A stretch of DNA of 64,000 nucleotides from Pukyongiella litopenaei. Lineage in GTDB: Bacteria; Pseudomonadota; Alphaproteobacteria; Rhodobacterales; Rhodobacteraceae. The notes under the pieces are model-generated. The model did no database searches and was not told the origin of the DNA. It was given only the letters and a program-made list of their open reading frames with translations. The stretch covers positions 1,612,001 through 1,676,000 of the forward strand of contig NZ_CP027665.1 in the NCBI RefSeq assembly GCF_003008555.2, given 5' to 3'. This document shows positions 1-8,534 of the stretch, in pieces; the first letter of the stretch is position 1; every line of letters begins with the position of its first letter. A program made the translations under genes and the position numbers.

Positions 1-2
1 CC

Positions 3-263
3 GCCTCGCAGCGCCTGCCGATCGTGGCGACACCGACCGCCGCGATCCCCGAATTCATCGAAACCGGCATCCACGGGCTGCTGGTCGATCCCGCCCCGGT
101 CCCGCTGGCGCAGGCGATCGCGACGCTGGCCGCCGATCCGGCCCGCGCCGCCGCAATGGCCGACGCCGCGCTGGAGCGGTTGCGGACCCGGTTCCGGATG
201 GATCCCGGCATCGCCCGCCTGTCCGAACGGCTGACCGCGCTCTGTTCCCCGGTTGCGGCCTGA
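3..263 (+). CDS. Glycosyltransferase family 4-type protein, C-terminal part (cut by window start)
   Basis: The reading frame is open from the first bases and ends with TGA at 261-263, so only about 86 C-terminal residues are visible. They contain the LPIVATPTAAIPEFIETG...GLLVDP pattern and a following helix with 'ADPARAAAMADAALE', which is the usual end of the GT-B C-terminal (nucleotide-sugar binding) domain of GT4 enzymes. The stop overlaps the next start (TGATG), so it is translationally coupled to another glycosyltransferase. Acceptor and donor cannot be inferred. A GTG at 24 is internal and not a likely start. Confidence 0.7.
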   Translation, partial: ASQRLPIVATPTAAIPEFIETGIHGLLVDPAPVPLAQAIATLAADPARAAAMADAALERLRTRFRMDPGIARLSERLTALCSPVAA

Positions 264-1345
264 TGCGGGTTGCCTTTTATGCGCCGCTGAAACCGCCCGG
301 CCACCCGACCCCGTCCGGCGACCGGGAAATGGCGCGCGCCCTGATCGCCGCCATCGGCGCAGGCGGCGCGGCGGTCGATCAGGTCTCGGAACTGCGCATC
401 TATGACGGCGCGGGTGACGCCGCGCAGCAGGCCGCGCTGGCGGATCGGGCCCGCGCCGAAACCGCCCGACTGATCCGCCGCCTTGCCGATGATCGCCCGG
501 CGCTGTGGGTGACCTATCACAGTTATTACAAGTCGCCCGACCTGATCGGCCCCGAGGTATGCAGGGCGCTGGGGGTTCCCTATGTCCAGATCGAGGCCAC
601 CCGCGCCCGCCGCCGCCTGACCGGCCCGTGGGCCGGGTTCGCCGCCGCCGCCGAGGCCGCCTGCGATGCGGCCGACCTGATTTTCCACCTCACCGATCTC
701 GACCTGATCACGCTGGACCGCGACCGCCCGCCGCATCAGCGGCTGGCCCGCCTGCGCCCGTTCCTGCCCACCGACACCCTGCCCGCTGCGGCGCGGACCG
801 CCCGCGCCACCACCATGCTGAGCGTCGGCATGATGCGCGCGGGCGACAAGCTGGCCTCGTACCGGATCATCGCCGACACGCTGGCGCTGCTCGATGGCGA
901 CTGGCGGCTGGACATCGCCGGCGACGGCCCGGCCCGTGGCGAGGTCGCGGCGCTGATGGCGCGGTTCGGACCGCGCGTGCTGTTCCTGGGCCAGCTCGAT
1001 CGCGCGGCGCTGACCGCGGCCTATGCGGGGGCGGCGCTGTTTCTCTGGCCCGGCGCGAACGAGGCCTGGGGCCGGGTCTATCTCGAGGCGCAGGCGGCCG
1101 GGCTGCCGGTGGCGGCGCAGGATCGTCCCGGCGTGCGCGACGTTCTGGCCCCGGGCGATTACCCGTCACCCGGCGCGGGCGCACCGGCGCTGGCGCGGCG
1201 GCTGCGGCAGCTGCTGGACGATCCCGCCAGCCGGGACGCCCAAGGCCGCGCCGCGCGCGCCCATGTCGCCCGCCACCACCTGCTGGCCACCGCCACCGAC
1301 ACCTTCTGGACCGCCGCGATGCCGGTGCTGGAGCGGGCCGCATGA
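263..1345 (+). CDS. Glycosyltransferase (GT-B fold, GT1/GT4-like)
   Basis: 360 residues. The C-terminal half carries an E-x7-E pattern (EAWGRVYLE) followed by 'AQAAGLPVAAQDRPGVRDVL', the signature region of retaining GT-B glycosyltransferases, and ends with the helix common to the family. It should transfer a sugar from a nucleotide-sugar to an unknown acceptor in the cytoplasm. It overlaps the previous gene by one base and the next by four (ATGA), so the whole 1-4996 block looks like one translationally coupled operon. The family call is good; substrate is unknown. Confidence 0.75.
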   Translation: MRVAFYAPLKPPGHPTPSGDREMARALIAAIGAGGAAVDQVSELRIYDGAGDAAQQAALADRARAETARLIRRLADDRPALWVTYHSYYKSPDLIGPEVCRALGVPYVQIEATRARRRLTGPWAGFAAAAEAACDAADLIFHLTDLDLITLDRDRPPHQRLARLRPFLPTDTLPAAARTARATTMLSVGMMRAGDKLASYRIIADTLALLDGDWRLDIAGDGPARGEVAALMARFGPRVLFLGQLDRAALTAAYAGAALFLWPGANEAWGRVYLEAQAAGLPVAAQDRPGVRDVLAPGDYPSPGAGAPALARRLRQLLDDPASRDAQGRAARAHVARHHLLATATDTFWTAAMPVLERAA

Positions 1346-1932
1346 CCCGCCTCGCGCTGTTGCGCCACGGGCACACCGCCTGGAACCGCGCGGGCCGGAT
1401 CCAGGGATCGAGCGACATCCCGCTGGATGATACCGCCCGCGCGGACCTGGACGGGCTTGCTCTGCCCGCGCCCTGGGACCGCGCCGCGCTGTGGTCCAGC
1501 CCGCTGGTCAGGGCGGTCGACACCGCGCGCCTGGTGGCGCGGGCCGAACCGCGCATCGACGCGGATCTGACCGAGATGAACTGGGGCGACTGGGAAGGCC
1601 GGCGCGGGGCCGATCTGCTCGCGGACCCGGCGATGGATTATCGCCATATCGAGGATTGGGGATGGGATTATCGGCCGCCGGGCGGCGAGAGCCCGGCCGA
1701 GCTGCGCACCCGCCTGTCGCGCTGGCTGGGGCGAATAGATGGCGATGCGGTGGCGGTTTGCCATATCGGTGTGATGCGGGTGCTGCTGGCGCTGGCCCAT
1801 GGCTGGGATTTCAGCGGCCCCGCCCCGTTCCGCGTCAAGCGCAACCGGCTGTTCGTGCTGCATCTGGACGGTTCCCGCCTGCGTCCCGAACCGGACCCGG
1901 TGCGCCTGCTGACACGCGGCGACGCGCCATGA
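1342..1932 (+). CDS. Histidine phosphatase family protein
   Basis: 196 residues starting at the ATG in the ATGA overlap with the preceding stop. The N-terminus has the phosphohistidine motif LLRHGHTAWN, and the second catalytic histidine is in AVCHIGVMRVL. These are the hallmarks of the histidine phosphatase (phosphoglycerate mutase-like/CobC) superfamily. The location between two glycosyltransferases suggests it acts on a sugar phosphate or phosphorylated glycan intermediate, but this is inference; members of this family range from metabolic phosphatases to protein phosphatases. It overlaps the next gene by four bases. Confidence 0.8.
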   Translation: MTRLALLRHGHTAWNRAGRIQGSSDIPLDDTARADLDGLALPAPWDRAALWSSPLVRAVDTARLVARAEPRIDADLTEMNWGDWEGRRGADLLADPAMDYRHIEDWGWDYRPPGGESPAELRTRLSRWLGRIDGDAVAVCHIGVMRVLLALAHGWDFSGPAPFRVKRNRLFVLHLDGSRLRPEPDPVRLLTRGDAP

Positions 1933-3065
1933 AGGCCATGATCACCGTCACCCATCTGCTGGGCACCGGGCACCTGAGCCGCGCCCTGACGCTGGCCCGC
2001 GCCTTTGTCGCGGCAGGTGACGATGTCCTGCTCGTTTCAGGCGGGTTCCCGGCACCGCAACTGGACCTGTCGGGGATCGGCCTGCTGCAACTGCCGCCGC
2101 TGCGCTCGGACGGGACCGATTTCTCGCGGCTGCTGGATGCGCATGGCGGCCGGGCCGATGCCGCCCTGTTCGATGCCCGCCGCGCGGCGCTGGTGGCGGC
2201 GCTGGACCGGATGCGGCCCGACATACTGATCACCGAGCTGTTTCCCTTCGGACGGCGCAGCCTGGCCACCGAGTTCACCGCCCTGCTCGACGCCGCACAG
2301 GTCCTGCCACGCCGCCCGGTGATCCTGTCGTCGATCCGCGATATTCCGGCACCGCCGTCGAAACCTGAAAAGGCCACCCGCGCGGCGGCGCTGATCGCCG
2401 GGTGCTATGACGCGGTGCTGGTGCATTCAGATCCCACCGTTTCGCGTCTCGATGCCAGCTGGCCGGTCACCCCCGCGCTTGAACGGCGACTGCGCTATAC
2501 CGGCTATGTCGCGCCCCCCCCGCCCGAACCGCATCCGGAACGCGCGGGCGCGGGCGAGATACTGGTCAGCGCCGGCGGCGGTGCCGTGGGCGACCCGGTC
2601 TTTCGCGCGGCGCTGGGGGCCGCCAGCGCCACGCCCGGTTCGCGCTGGCGGCTGCTGGTGGGCGGCGACGCGGCGCGGCGCATCGCGGCGCTGCGGGCCG
2701 ATGCGCCCGCGAACGTGGTGCTGGAGCCCGCGCGGCCCGATTTCCGGCAGATGCTGCACCACGCCGCTGCATCGGTCAGCCTGTGCGGCTACAATACGGC
2801 GATGGACGTGTTGCAGACGGGTGTCCCGGCGGTCCTGGTGCCGTTCGATGCGGGCAATGAGGTGGAACAGGGTCTGCGGGCGCGCAGCCTGGCCCCTCTG
2901 CCGGGAATAGCCGTGCTGAAAACCGCGTATCTGACCGCCGACAGCCTGGCCCGGAGCGTCGCCGATGTCATCACCCAGGGACGGCGGCCGGGCCAGAGGG
3001 TGGATTTCGACGGCGCCCTCCACAGTGTCACCATCGCCCACGCCATGGCAGAGGCCCGGACATGA
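1929..3065 (+). CDS. MurG-like predicted glycosyltransferase (COG4671-type)
   Basis: 378 residues from the ATG at 1929. The N-terminus 'MITVTHLLGTGHLSRALTLARAF' is the G-H-x-x-R acceptor-side motif of MurG/PseG-like GT-B proteins, and the C-terminal half has 'SAGGGAVGDP' and 'LCGYNTAMDVLQTGVPAVLVPFD', the donor-binding G-Y-N-T loop of this group. It is cytoplasmic and probably transfers an activated sugar. Start and stop both overlap neighbours (ATGA), tying it to the histidine phosphatase and the deacetylase-like gene. It could alternatively be a UDP-sugar hydrolase of the PseG kind. Confidence 0.7.
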   Translation: MKAMITVTHLLGTGHLSRALTLARAFVAAGDDVLLVSGGFPAPQLDLSGIGLLQLPPLRSDGTDFSRLLDAHGGRADAALFDARRAALVAALDRMRPDILITELFPFGRRSLATEFTALLDAAQVLPRRPVILSSIRDIPAPPSKPEKATRAAALIAGCYDAVLVHSDPTVSRLDASWPVTPALERRLRYTGYVAPPPPEPHPERAGAGEILVSAGGGAVGDPVFRAALGAASATPGSRWRLLVGGDAARRIAALRADAPANVVLEPARPDFRQMLHHAAASVSLCGYNTAMDVLQTGVPAVLVPFDAGNEVEQGLRARSLAPLPGIAVLKTAYLTADSLARSVADVITQGRRPGQRVDFDGALHSVTIAHAMAEART

Positions 3066-3835
3066 CCGAAGACTGGACACCGCTGGATCGCGAATTCGAC
3101 GCCTGGGACAAGGCCGGGATGACCCTGCCGCTCTGGTGGCGCGACGATGACGCGGTTGCCGACACGCCCGCCTTGCGGCAGCTCGATGCGCTGTCGACGG
3201 AAACCGGCCTGCCGGTGCATCTGGCGGTGATCCCCGCCGGCGCCGATGCCGCGCTGGGCGCGCTGGTTGCCGCACACACGCATCTGATCCCGCTGGTCCA
3301 TGGCCGCGCCCATGAAAACCACGCGCCCGAGGGCCAGAAAAAGGCCGAGTTCGGCCCCCACCGGCCACCGGCCGAGATGAAGGCCGACATCGCCTGGGGC
3401 CTGTCCCGCCTGTCGGATCTGTTCGGCCCGCGTCTGCGCCCGGTCTTCGTGCCGCCGTGGAACCGGATCGCGCCCGAACTGGTGGCGGGACTGGCGGGGC
3501 TGGGCTTTGCCGCGCTCTCTGCCTTTGCCCCGCGCAAGACCGCGCTGGCCGCGCCGGGGCTGGCGCGGATCAACACCCATCTCGACCCAATCGACTGGCG
3601 CGGCACCCGGTCGCTGGTCGCTCCGGACCGGCTGATCGCGCAGATGGCGCTGCAACTGGCCGACAGGCGGTCGGGCTATGCCGACAATGACGAACCCTAC
3701 GGGCTGCTCACCCATCACCTTGCGCATGACGGGGCAATCTGGGATTTCACCGCGCGATTGCTGTCGCGTTTGCGTAACGGCCCAACGCGGGCCTGGAGTT
3801 TCGACGACCTGCCACCTGCAAAGGACACCACATGA
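3062..3835 (+). CDS. Polysaccharide deacetylase-like protein
   Basis: 257 residues. The sequence has a WWRDDDA motif near residue 25 (paired aspartates as in NodB-type deacetylases), a HGRAHENHAP segment at about residue 80 resembling the H-x3-H metal site, and a 'FVPPWNRI' segment typical of the family. No signal peptide is evident, so the enzyme is probably cytoplasmic, which fits action on a biosynthetic intermediate rather than on finished wall polymer. It overlaps both neighbours by four bases. Metal-site assignments are by eye. Confidence 0.65.
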   Translation: MTEDWTPLDREFDAWDKAGMTLPLWWRDDDAVADTPALRQLDALSTETGLPVHLAVIPAGADAALGALVAAHTHLIPLVHGRAHENHAPEGQKKAEFGPHRPPAEMKADIAWGLSRLSDLFGPRLRPVFVPPWNRIAPELVAGLAGLGFAALSAFAPRKTALAAPGLARINTHLDPIDWRGTRSLVAPDRLIAQMALQLADRRSGYADNDEPYGLLTHHLAHDGAIWDFTARLLSRLRNGPTRAWSFDDLPPAKDTT

Positions 3836-4308
3836 GCCGCCTCGATTCCATGCTCCGCCGTCTTGCCGCGCAACGCGACGGGCTGAACTGGGCCGCCGGG
3901 CAGGTTTCCGGGCTCGAGGGCGAGGTGCTCGACCTCGGGCTGGGCAACGGACGCACCTACGATCATCTGCGCGAAATCCTGCCGGGTCGCCGGATCCGCG
4001 TCATCGACCGGGTGCTGCAATGCCATCCCTCCTGCACACCGCCCGCGGCCGATTTCCTCGAAGGCGAGGCGGAACCGATGCTGCGGCAGCTGGCGGACAG
4101 CGGCGTCCGGGTGGCACTGGCGCATTACGATTTCGGCAGCGGCATCAAGAACAACGACGTGGCCGAGGCCGCGCGCCTGTCGCCGTGGCTGGCCGCCGTG
4201 ATGCAGCCCGGCGGGCTGGTGGTGTCCGGTCAGCCGCTGGTCGGGCTGGCGCAGATCGCCGGGCCGGACACGATCGCGCCCGACCGCTACCTGTTCTACC
4301 GGGCCTGA
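3832..4308 (+). CDS. Class I SAM-dependent methyltransferase-like protein
   Basis: 158 residues. An E-V-L-D-L-G-L-G-N-G-R-T-Y stretch around residue 33 matches the SAM-binding motif I of class I methyltransferases, followed by an acidic residue after the second strand (RVIDR). It is short for a complete methyltransferase but similar in size to the small DUF-type methyltransferases found with carbohydrate genes in Rhodobacterales. It overlaps the upstream gene by four bases; the next gene starts 4 bases after its stop. Substrate is unknown. Confidence 0.65.
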   Translation: MSRLDSMLRRLAAQRDGLNWAAGQVSGLEGEVLDLGLGNGRTYDHLREILPGRRIRVIDRVLQCHPSCTPPAADFLEGEAEPMLRQLADSGVRVALAHYDFGSGIKNNDVAEAARLSPWLAAVMQPGGLVVSGQPLVGLAQIAGPDTIAPDRYLFYRA

Positions 4309-4312
4309 TGCG

Positions 4313-4996
4313 GTGGCGTTCCGGCGTTTCGCCATATTCCACGTCCCGCCCGCCGAGGCGGACTGGGCACGGTTCGCCACCCGGTGGCTGGGCTGGGACA
4401 TGATCGCAGGCAGCGCGGTGACGCATCCCGACATGTCCGGGTTGCCCGTTGACCGGCTGACCGAGGCGCCGCGCCGCTACGGGCTGCATGCAACGCTGAA
4501 ACCGCCGTTCCGGCTGGCCCGCGGGAAGGATCGCGCCGGGCTGGAAGACGCCGTTGCCGCGCTGGCCGCACGGCAGGCCCCGGCGACCATACCGGCGCTG
4601 GACCTGGTGCGGATGGGGCGGTTCCTGGCCCTCTGCCCGACCGGCGGCGCGGCACCTGCCGACAGGCTGGCGGCCGCCTGCGTCCGGAAAACGGACCTGT
4701 TCCGCGCTCCGCCCGACGACGCGGAACTGGCCTGCCGCCGCGCCTCCGGCCTGTCGCCCCGGCAGCAGGAAAATCTCGATCACTGGGGCTATCCGCATGT
4801 GATGGACATGTTCCGGTTCCACATCACCCTGACCGGCCGCCTGCCGGTGGGGGCGCTGGCGGCGGCGGAAACCGCGCTGGGGGAACGGCTGGTGCCGCTG
4901 CTGCCCGCGCCCTATATCCTTTATGACATCGCGCTGGCCGGAGAGGACGCGGATGGCAGGTTTCACCTGATCCGGCGATTCCCGCTCACCGGCTGA
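4313..4996 (+). CDS. DUF1045 family protein (2H phosphoesterase-like)
   Basis: 227 residues from a GTG at 4313; an ATG at 4308 is in another frame. Two H-x-T motifs, LHATLKPP near residue 63 and FHITLTGR near residue 168, give the paired catalytic histidines of the 2H phosphoesterase superfamily. The overall sequence (R-F-A-I-F-H-V-P-P start, RYGLHATLKPPF) matches the DUF1045 family often annotated as 'putative phosphonate metabolism protein'. No phosphonate genes are adjacent here; the neighbours are glycan genes, so a phosphodiesterase role on another substrate is possible. Confidence 0.75.
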   Translation: MAFRRFAIFHVPPAEADWARFATRWLGWDMIAGSAVTHPDMSGLPVDRLTEAPRRYGLHATLKPPFRLARGKDRAGLEDAVAALAARQAPATIPALDLVRMGRFLALCPTGGAAPADRLAAACVRKTDLFRAPPDDAELACRRASGLSPRQQENLDHWGYPHVMDMFRFHITLTGRLPVGALAAAETALGERLVPLLPAPYILYDIALAGEDADGRFHLIRRFPLTG

Positions 4997-5073
4997 GGCG
5001 GAATTGCCGCAGACCCTATCCATGGCCGCTGCAACCCCCTATATGCAGCGCGAGACCAGCCAGAGGTGCCCCC

Positions 5074-5769
5074 ATGACCCAGCCCTTCGACCGCCGTATC
5101 AAGATCGCCCCGTCGATCCTCGCCGCCGATTTCGCCAGTTTCGGCGCCGAATGCGAAGCCATCGAGGCGCAGGGCGCCGACTGGGTGCATGTGGACGTGA
5201 TGGACGGCCATTTCGTGCCCAACATCACCTTTGGCCCGGCCATGTGCGCCGCGATCCGGCCGCATATCCGCGGCGTCATGGACGTGCATCTGATGATCGC
5301 CCCGGTCGATCCCTATATCGACGCCTTCGCGCAGGCGGGCGCGGATGTGATCACCGCCCATGTCGAGGCCGGACCGCATACCCACCGCACCCTGCAGGCC
5401 ATCCGCGCCGCCGGCGCCAGGGCGGGCATCGCGCTGAACCCCGGCACGCCGGCGGCGGCGGTCGAACCGCTGCTGGACCTCGCCGATCTCGTCTGCGTGA
5501 TGACGGTGAACCCCGGTTTCGGCGGCCAGAAATTCATCGACCAGACCGCCAAGATCAGGGCCTTGCGGGCGATGATCGGAGACCGGCCCATCCATATCGA
5601 GATCGACGGCGGCGTCGATCCCGCCACCGCGCCGCTGGTGGCGCAGGCGGGCGCGGACGTGCTGGTGGCCGGATCGGCGGTGTTCCGGGGCGGCTCGGCC
5701 GCCGAACCGCAGGCCTATGGCGACAATATCCGCGCCATTCGCGCGGCGGCCGAAGGCGTCTATGCCTGA
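5074..5769 (+). CDS. rpe: Ribulose-phosphate 3-epimerase
   Basis: 231 residues, normal length for Rpe. It interconverts D-ribulose 5-phosphate and D-xylulose 5-phosphate in the pentose phosphate and Calvin pathways. Visible motifs are IAPSILAADF at the N-terminus, the metal-binding VHVDVMDGHFVPN, DVHLMI, and the late ITVNPGFGGQKF-type segment (MTVNPGFGGQKF) and IEIDGGV. A ribosome site (AGAGGTG) precedes the ATG. It is separated from the upstream cassette by 77 bases that hold a 7-bp inverted repeat (5027-5033 with 5044-5050). Its last 10 bases overlap the convergent thioesterase gene. Confidence 0.95.
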   Translation: MTQPFDRRIKIAPSILAADFASFGAECEAIEAQGADWVHVDVMDGHFVPNITFGPAMCAAIRPHIRGVMDVHLMIAPVDPYIDAFAQAGADVITAHVEAGPHTHRTLQAIRAAGARAGIALNPGTPAAAVEPLLDLADLVCVMTVNPGFGGQKFIDQTAKIRALRAMIGDRPIHIEIDGGVDPATAPLVAQAGADVLVAGSAVFRGGSAAEPQAYGDNIRAIRAAAEGVYA

Positions 5770-6206
5770 ACCCGGCCGTCCGGCGGGCGCCGTTTGAACA
5801 CCCCCTGCGCGGTGGCGAGCAGCCGCCCGTCGCCGTCGCGCAATTCGCCGGTCACATGGCAGATCTTGCGCCCGCCGCCCGACACCGTCCCCAGCGCGGT
5901 GACCTCGGCCCCGACCGGCGCGCCGGCCACGAATTGGGTCGTCAGCGACACCGTGACCAATGGCGTCAGCGCATCGCCGCCCAGCGCCATCGAGGCGGAA
6001 AATCCGCAGGCGCTGTCCAGCAGCATGGCGATGATCCCGCCATGCAGCATTCCGTTCCGGTTCAGATGGTCCGGCCCGATGGTGAGCGTGGTGCGCGCCC
6101 GCCGGTCAGGGTGGCTCACATCCACCTCATACCCCACCGCGGCCTGGCATCCCGACTGTTCGCGGATGATCCCGCCGGTGTCAGGCTGCCGCGGTCGAGA
6201 GGGCAA
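5760..6206 (-). CDS. PaaI-family hotdog thioesterase
   Basis: 148 residues with the hotdog signature 'NRNGMLHGGIIAMLLDSACGFSA', where the HGG segment is the substrate-side motif of PaaI/DUF4442-type acyl-CoA thioesterases. It probably hydrolyses acyl-CoA thioesters produced by, or inhibiting, the beta-oxidation enzymes encoded just upstream in the same operon. The frame-based start is a TTG at 6206 that lies inside the end of the acyl-CoA dehydrogenase gene; a GTG start some 20-30 codons later cannot be excluded. The stop lies inside the 3' end of convergent rpe. Confidence 0.8.
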   Translation of the reverse strand: MPSRPRQPDTGGIIREQSGCQAAVGYEVDVSHPDRRARTTLTIGPDHLNRNGMLHGGIIAMLLDSACGFSASMALGGDALTPLVTVSLTTQFVAGAPVGAEVTALGTVSGGGRKICHVTGELRDGDGRLLATAQGVFKRRPPDGRVQA

Positions 6207-7320
6207 TGAACCGCTCCAGATGGTAATCGGTGTCGCCGAACCGGTGATCGGCCATCACGATGCGCTTGGCGATATGGGCCAGTTCGTATTCCTGCGTCAT
6301 CGCGATGCCGCCATGCATCTGGATCGATTCCTCGGCCACCAGCCGGCCCACGCGCCCGATCAGGTTGCGCGTCGATGCGACATGCAGGTCGCGCCGGGGG
6401 GCATCCTCGCCCAGGTGGCCGGCGGCGTTGATCACCGCGGATTGCGCCTGTTCCAGTTCGATCAGCATGTCGGCGAACCGGTGCTGCAGGGCCTGGAACG
6501 TGCCGATCGGGCGGCCGAACTGCTTGCGGGTCAGCAGGTATTCGCGGGTCAGCGCGGTTGCTGCGTGCATCGCGCCCAGCGTTTCGGCGGCCATCGCCAC
6601 GCCGGCACGCGCCACGGCGGTTTCCAGCGCCGGGAACGCCGCCCCGGCCGCGCCCAGACGGGCAGAGGCGGGCAGGCGGGCATCGTCCAGCACCACCTCG
6701 GCGGCGCGTCCGCCGGCGAACATCGGATAGCCTGTCAGCGTCACGCCCGCCATGCCCGCCGGAACGAGGAACAGCGAGATACCATCCGGTTCGTCCACCG
6801 CGCCGCTTTCGCGGGCCGAGACGATCAGGTGACCGGCCGCCTCGGCATTGGCCACGACGGCCTTGCGCCCGTTCAGCACGATGGCGTCAGCCTCGGTCCG
6901 GGCGGTGGTTTCCACCCGGTTCAGGTCATAGCGGCTGGCCGGTTCGCCATGGGCCAGCGCCAGATGCGCGCCGCCGGCGATCACGTCCTCGACCAGCGCC
7001 TTCTGCTCGGCGTTGCCCAGCGCGGCGACCAGGCCGCCGCCCAGGATGGCGGTGTCCAGCATCGGTTCGACCACGCCGGCACGGCCCAGTTCCTCGAACA
7101 CCACGGCGATGTCGAACCCGGCGCCGCCGAAGCCGCCGTCAGCCTCGGAAAACAGCGCGCCGATGACGCCCAGCTCGGCCAGCCCGGCCCAGATCTCGGC
7201 GCTGAACCCGGTGTCGCTGTCGAGGATCGCGTTGCGGACGCCGGTATCGTAGCGGTCGGCCAGGTATCGCCGCAGCGTGTCCTGCAGCATCTGCCGTTCT
7301 TCGGTAAGATCGAAATTCAT
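6181..7320 (-). CDS. Acyl-CoA dehydrogenase, smaller partner
   Basis: 379 residues, a complete acyl-CoA dehydrogenase-fold protein (N-terminal helical, beta-barrel, C-terminal helical domains; 'TRKQFGRPIGTFQALQHRFADM', 'MHGGIAMTQEYELAH'). Family members use FAD to oxidise acyl-CoA to 2-enoyl-CoA. I do not see the usual catalytic glutamate either in the YEGT-type position or in the L-E-R position, so this may be the non-catalytic partner of the neighbouring dehydrogenase. The start overlaps the stop of that gene (ATGA), consistent with co-assembly. Confidence 0.85.
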   Translation of the reverse strand: MNFDLTEERQMLQDTLRRYLADRYDTGVRNAILDSDTGFSAEIWAGLAELGVIGALFSEADGGFGGAGFDIAVVFEELGRAGVVEPMLDTAILGGGLVAALGNAEQKALVEDVIAGGAHLALAHGEPASRYDLNRVETTARTEADAIVLNGRKAVVANAEAAGHLIVSARESGAVDEPDGISLFLVPAGMAGVTLTGYPMFAGGRAAEVVLDDARLPASARLGAAGAAFPALETAVARAGVAMAAETLGAMHAATALTREYLLTRKQFGRPIGTFQALQHRFADMLIELEQAQSAVINAAGHLGEDAPRRDLHVASTRNLIGRVGRLVAEESIQMHGGIAMTQEYELAHIAKRIVMADHRFGDTDYHLERFIALSTAAA

Positions 7321-8507
7321 TTGCCGCCCCCCAGCTTGACCTTGGCGATGATCCCGCGCTGGATCTCGTTCGATCCGCCAAAGATCGACAGTTTGCGATT
7401 GTTGAAATACTGCGCCGATACCGGGCCTGCCCCGGCCGCCGGTTCATTGCTGCCCTCGACCGCTTCGGAGGCGAAGGGCAGCGCGTAGGGGCCGGCCGCG
7501 CGGCGGGCGAGATCGTTGATCTCCTGCCGGATCACCGTGCCCTTGACCTTGAGCATCGAGGCCTCGACCCCTGGCGCCTGTCCCACCGCCGCCTGCGAGA
7601 TGATCCGCAGGTTGGTGGTGGCCATCGCCATCAGGTCGATCTCGACCTGCGCCAGCCGGGCGGCGAAATGCGGGTTCTCGATCAGGGGGCGGCCACCGGA
7701 CATCTCGGCCCGCGCCATGCGTTTCACCGCGGCCAGCCCCGCCTGCGACGACCCGACCTGCGCGATGTTGGTGCGCTCGTGGGTCAGCAGGTATTTGGCA
7801 TAGGTCCAGCCCTTGTTTTCCTCGCCCACCAGGTTTCCGACCGGCACGCGCACATTGTCGAAAAACACCTCGTTCACCTCGGGTGTCCCGTCGAGCAGCA
7901 CGATCGGACGCACCTCGATCCCCGGCGTGTCCATGTCGATCAGCAGGAAGGAAATGCCTTCCTGGTGCTTGACCTCGGGATCGGTGCGCACCAGGCAGAA
8001 GATCCAGTTGGCATACTGCCCCAGGGTGGTCCAAGTCTTCTGGCCGTTGACCACATAGTGATCGCCGTCGCGCACGGCGCGGGTCTTGAGGCTGGCGAGA
8101 TCCGACCCGGCGCCGGGTTCGGAATAGCCCTGGCACCACCAGTCCTCGCCCGACAGGATGCGCGGCAGGAACCGGTCCTGCTGTTGCTTGCTGCCGAATT
8201 TCTGCAGCACCGGCCCCAGCATGGTCAGCCCGAAGGGCACCACCCGCGGCGTCCCGGCAAAGGAACATTCCTCGTCGAAGATATGGCGCTGCACCGCGTT
8301 CCATTCGCAGCCGCCGAATTCCTTCGGCCAGTTCGGCGCCAGCCAGCCCCTTTGGTTCAGGATCGCGTGCCAGCGGTCATAGGTCTCCTTGCCCAGATCG
8401 CGCCCCGCCTTTACCGCGTCGGCCATGTCGTCGGGCAGGTTTTCGGCCAGAAACGCGCGCACCTCGTCGCGGAACGCCTGTTCCTCGGGTGAATATGCCA
8501 GATCCAT
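7317..8507 (-). CDS. Acyl-CoA dehydrogenase, larger partner
   Basis: 396 residues with a full acyl-CoA dehydrogenase architecture: 'YSPEEQAFRDEVRAFLAENLP' at the start, 'CQGYSEPGAGSDLASLKT' (flavin and substrate binding), and 'FGGSNEIQRGIIAK' at the end. The THERTNIAQVG segment provides a glutamate at the place used by isovaleryl-CoA-dehydrogenase-like enzymes, whereas the classical YEGT glutamate is replaced (FGGS). Such pairs are known to form mixed tetramers acting on bulky acyl groups. It sits between the FadB-type gene and its shorter partner in one operon. Confidence 0.88.
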   Translation of the reverse strand: MDLAYSPEEQAFRDEVRAFLAENLPDDMADAVKAGRDLGKETYDRWHAILNQRGWLAPNWPKEFGGCEWNAVQRHIFDEECSFAGTPRVVPFGLTMLGPVLQKFGSKQQQDRFLPRILSGEDWWCQGYSEPGAGSDLASLKTRAVRDGDHYVVNGQKTWTTLGQYANWIFCLVRTDPEVKHQEGISFLLIDMDTPGIEVRPIVLLDGTPEVNEVFFDNVRVPVGNLVGEENKGWTYAKYLLTHERTNIAQVGSSQAGLAAVKRMARAEMSGGRPLIENPHFAARLAQVEIDLMAMATTNLRIISQAAVGQAPGVEASMLKVKGTVIRQEINDLARRAAGPYALPFASEAVEGSNEPAAGAGPVSAQYFNNRKLSIFGGSNEIQRGIIAKVKLGGGK

Positions 8508-8534
8508 GTCGTCCTCCGTTCTCGGCCCGATGGT

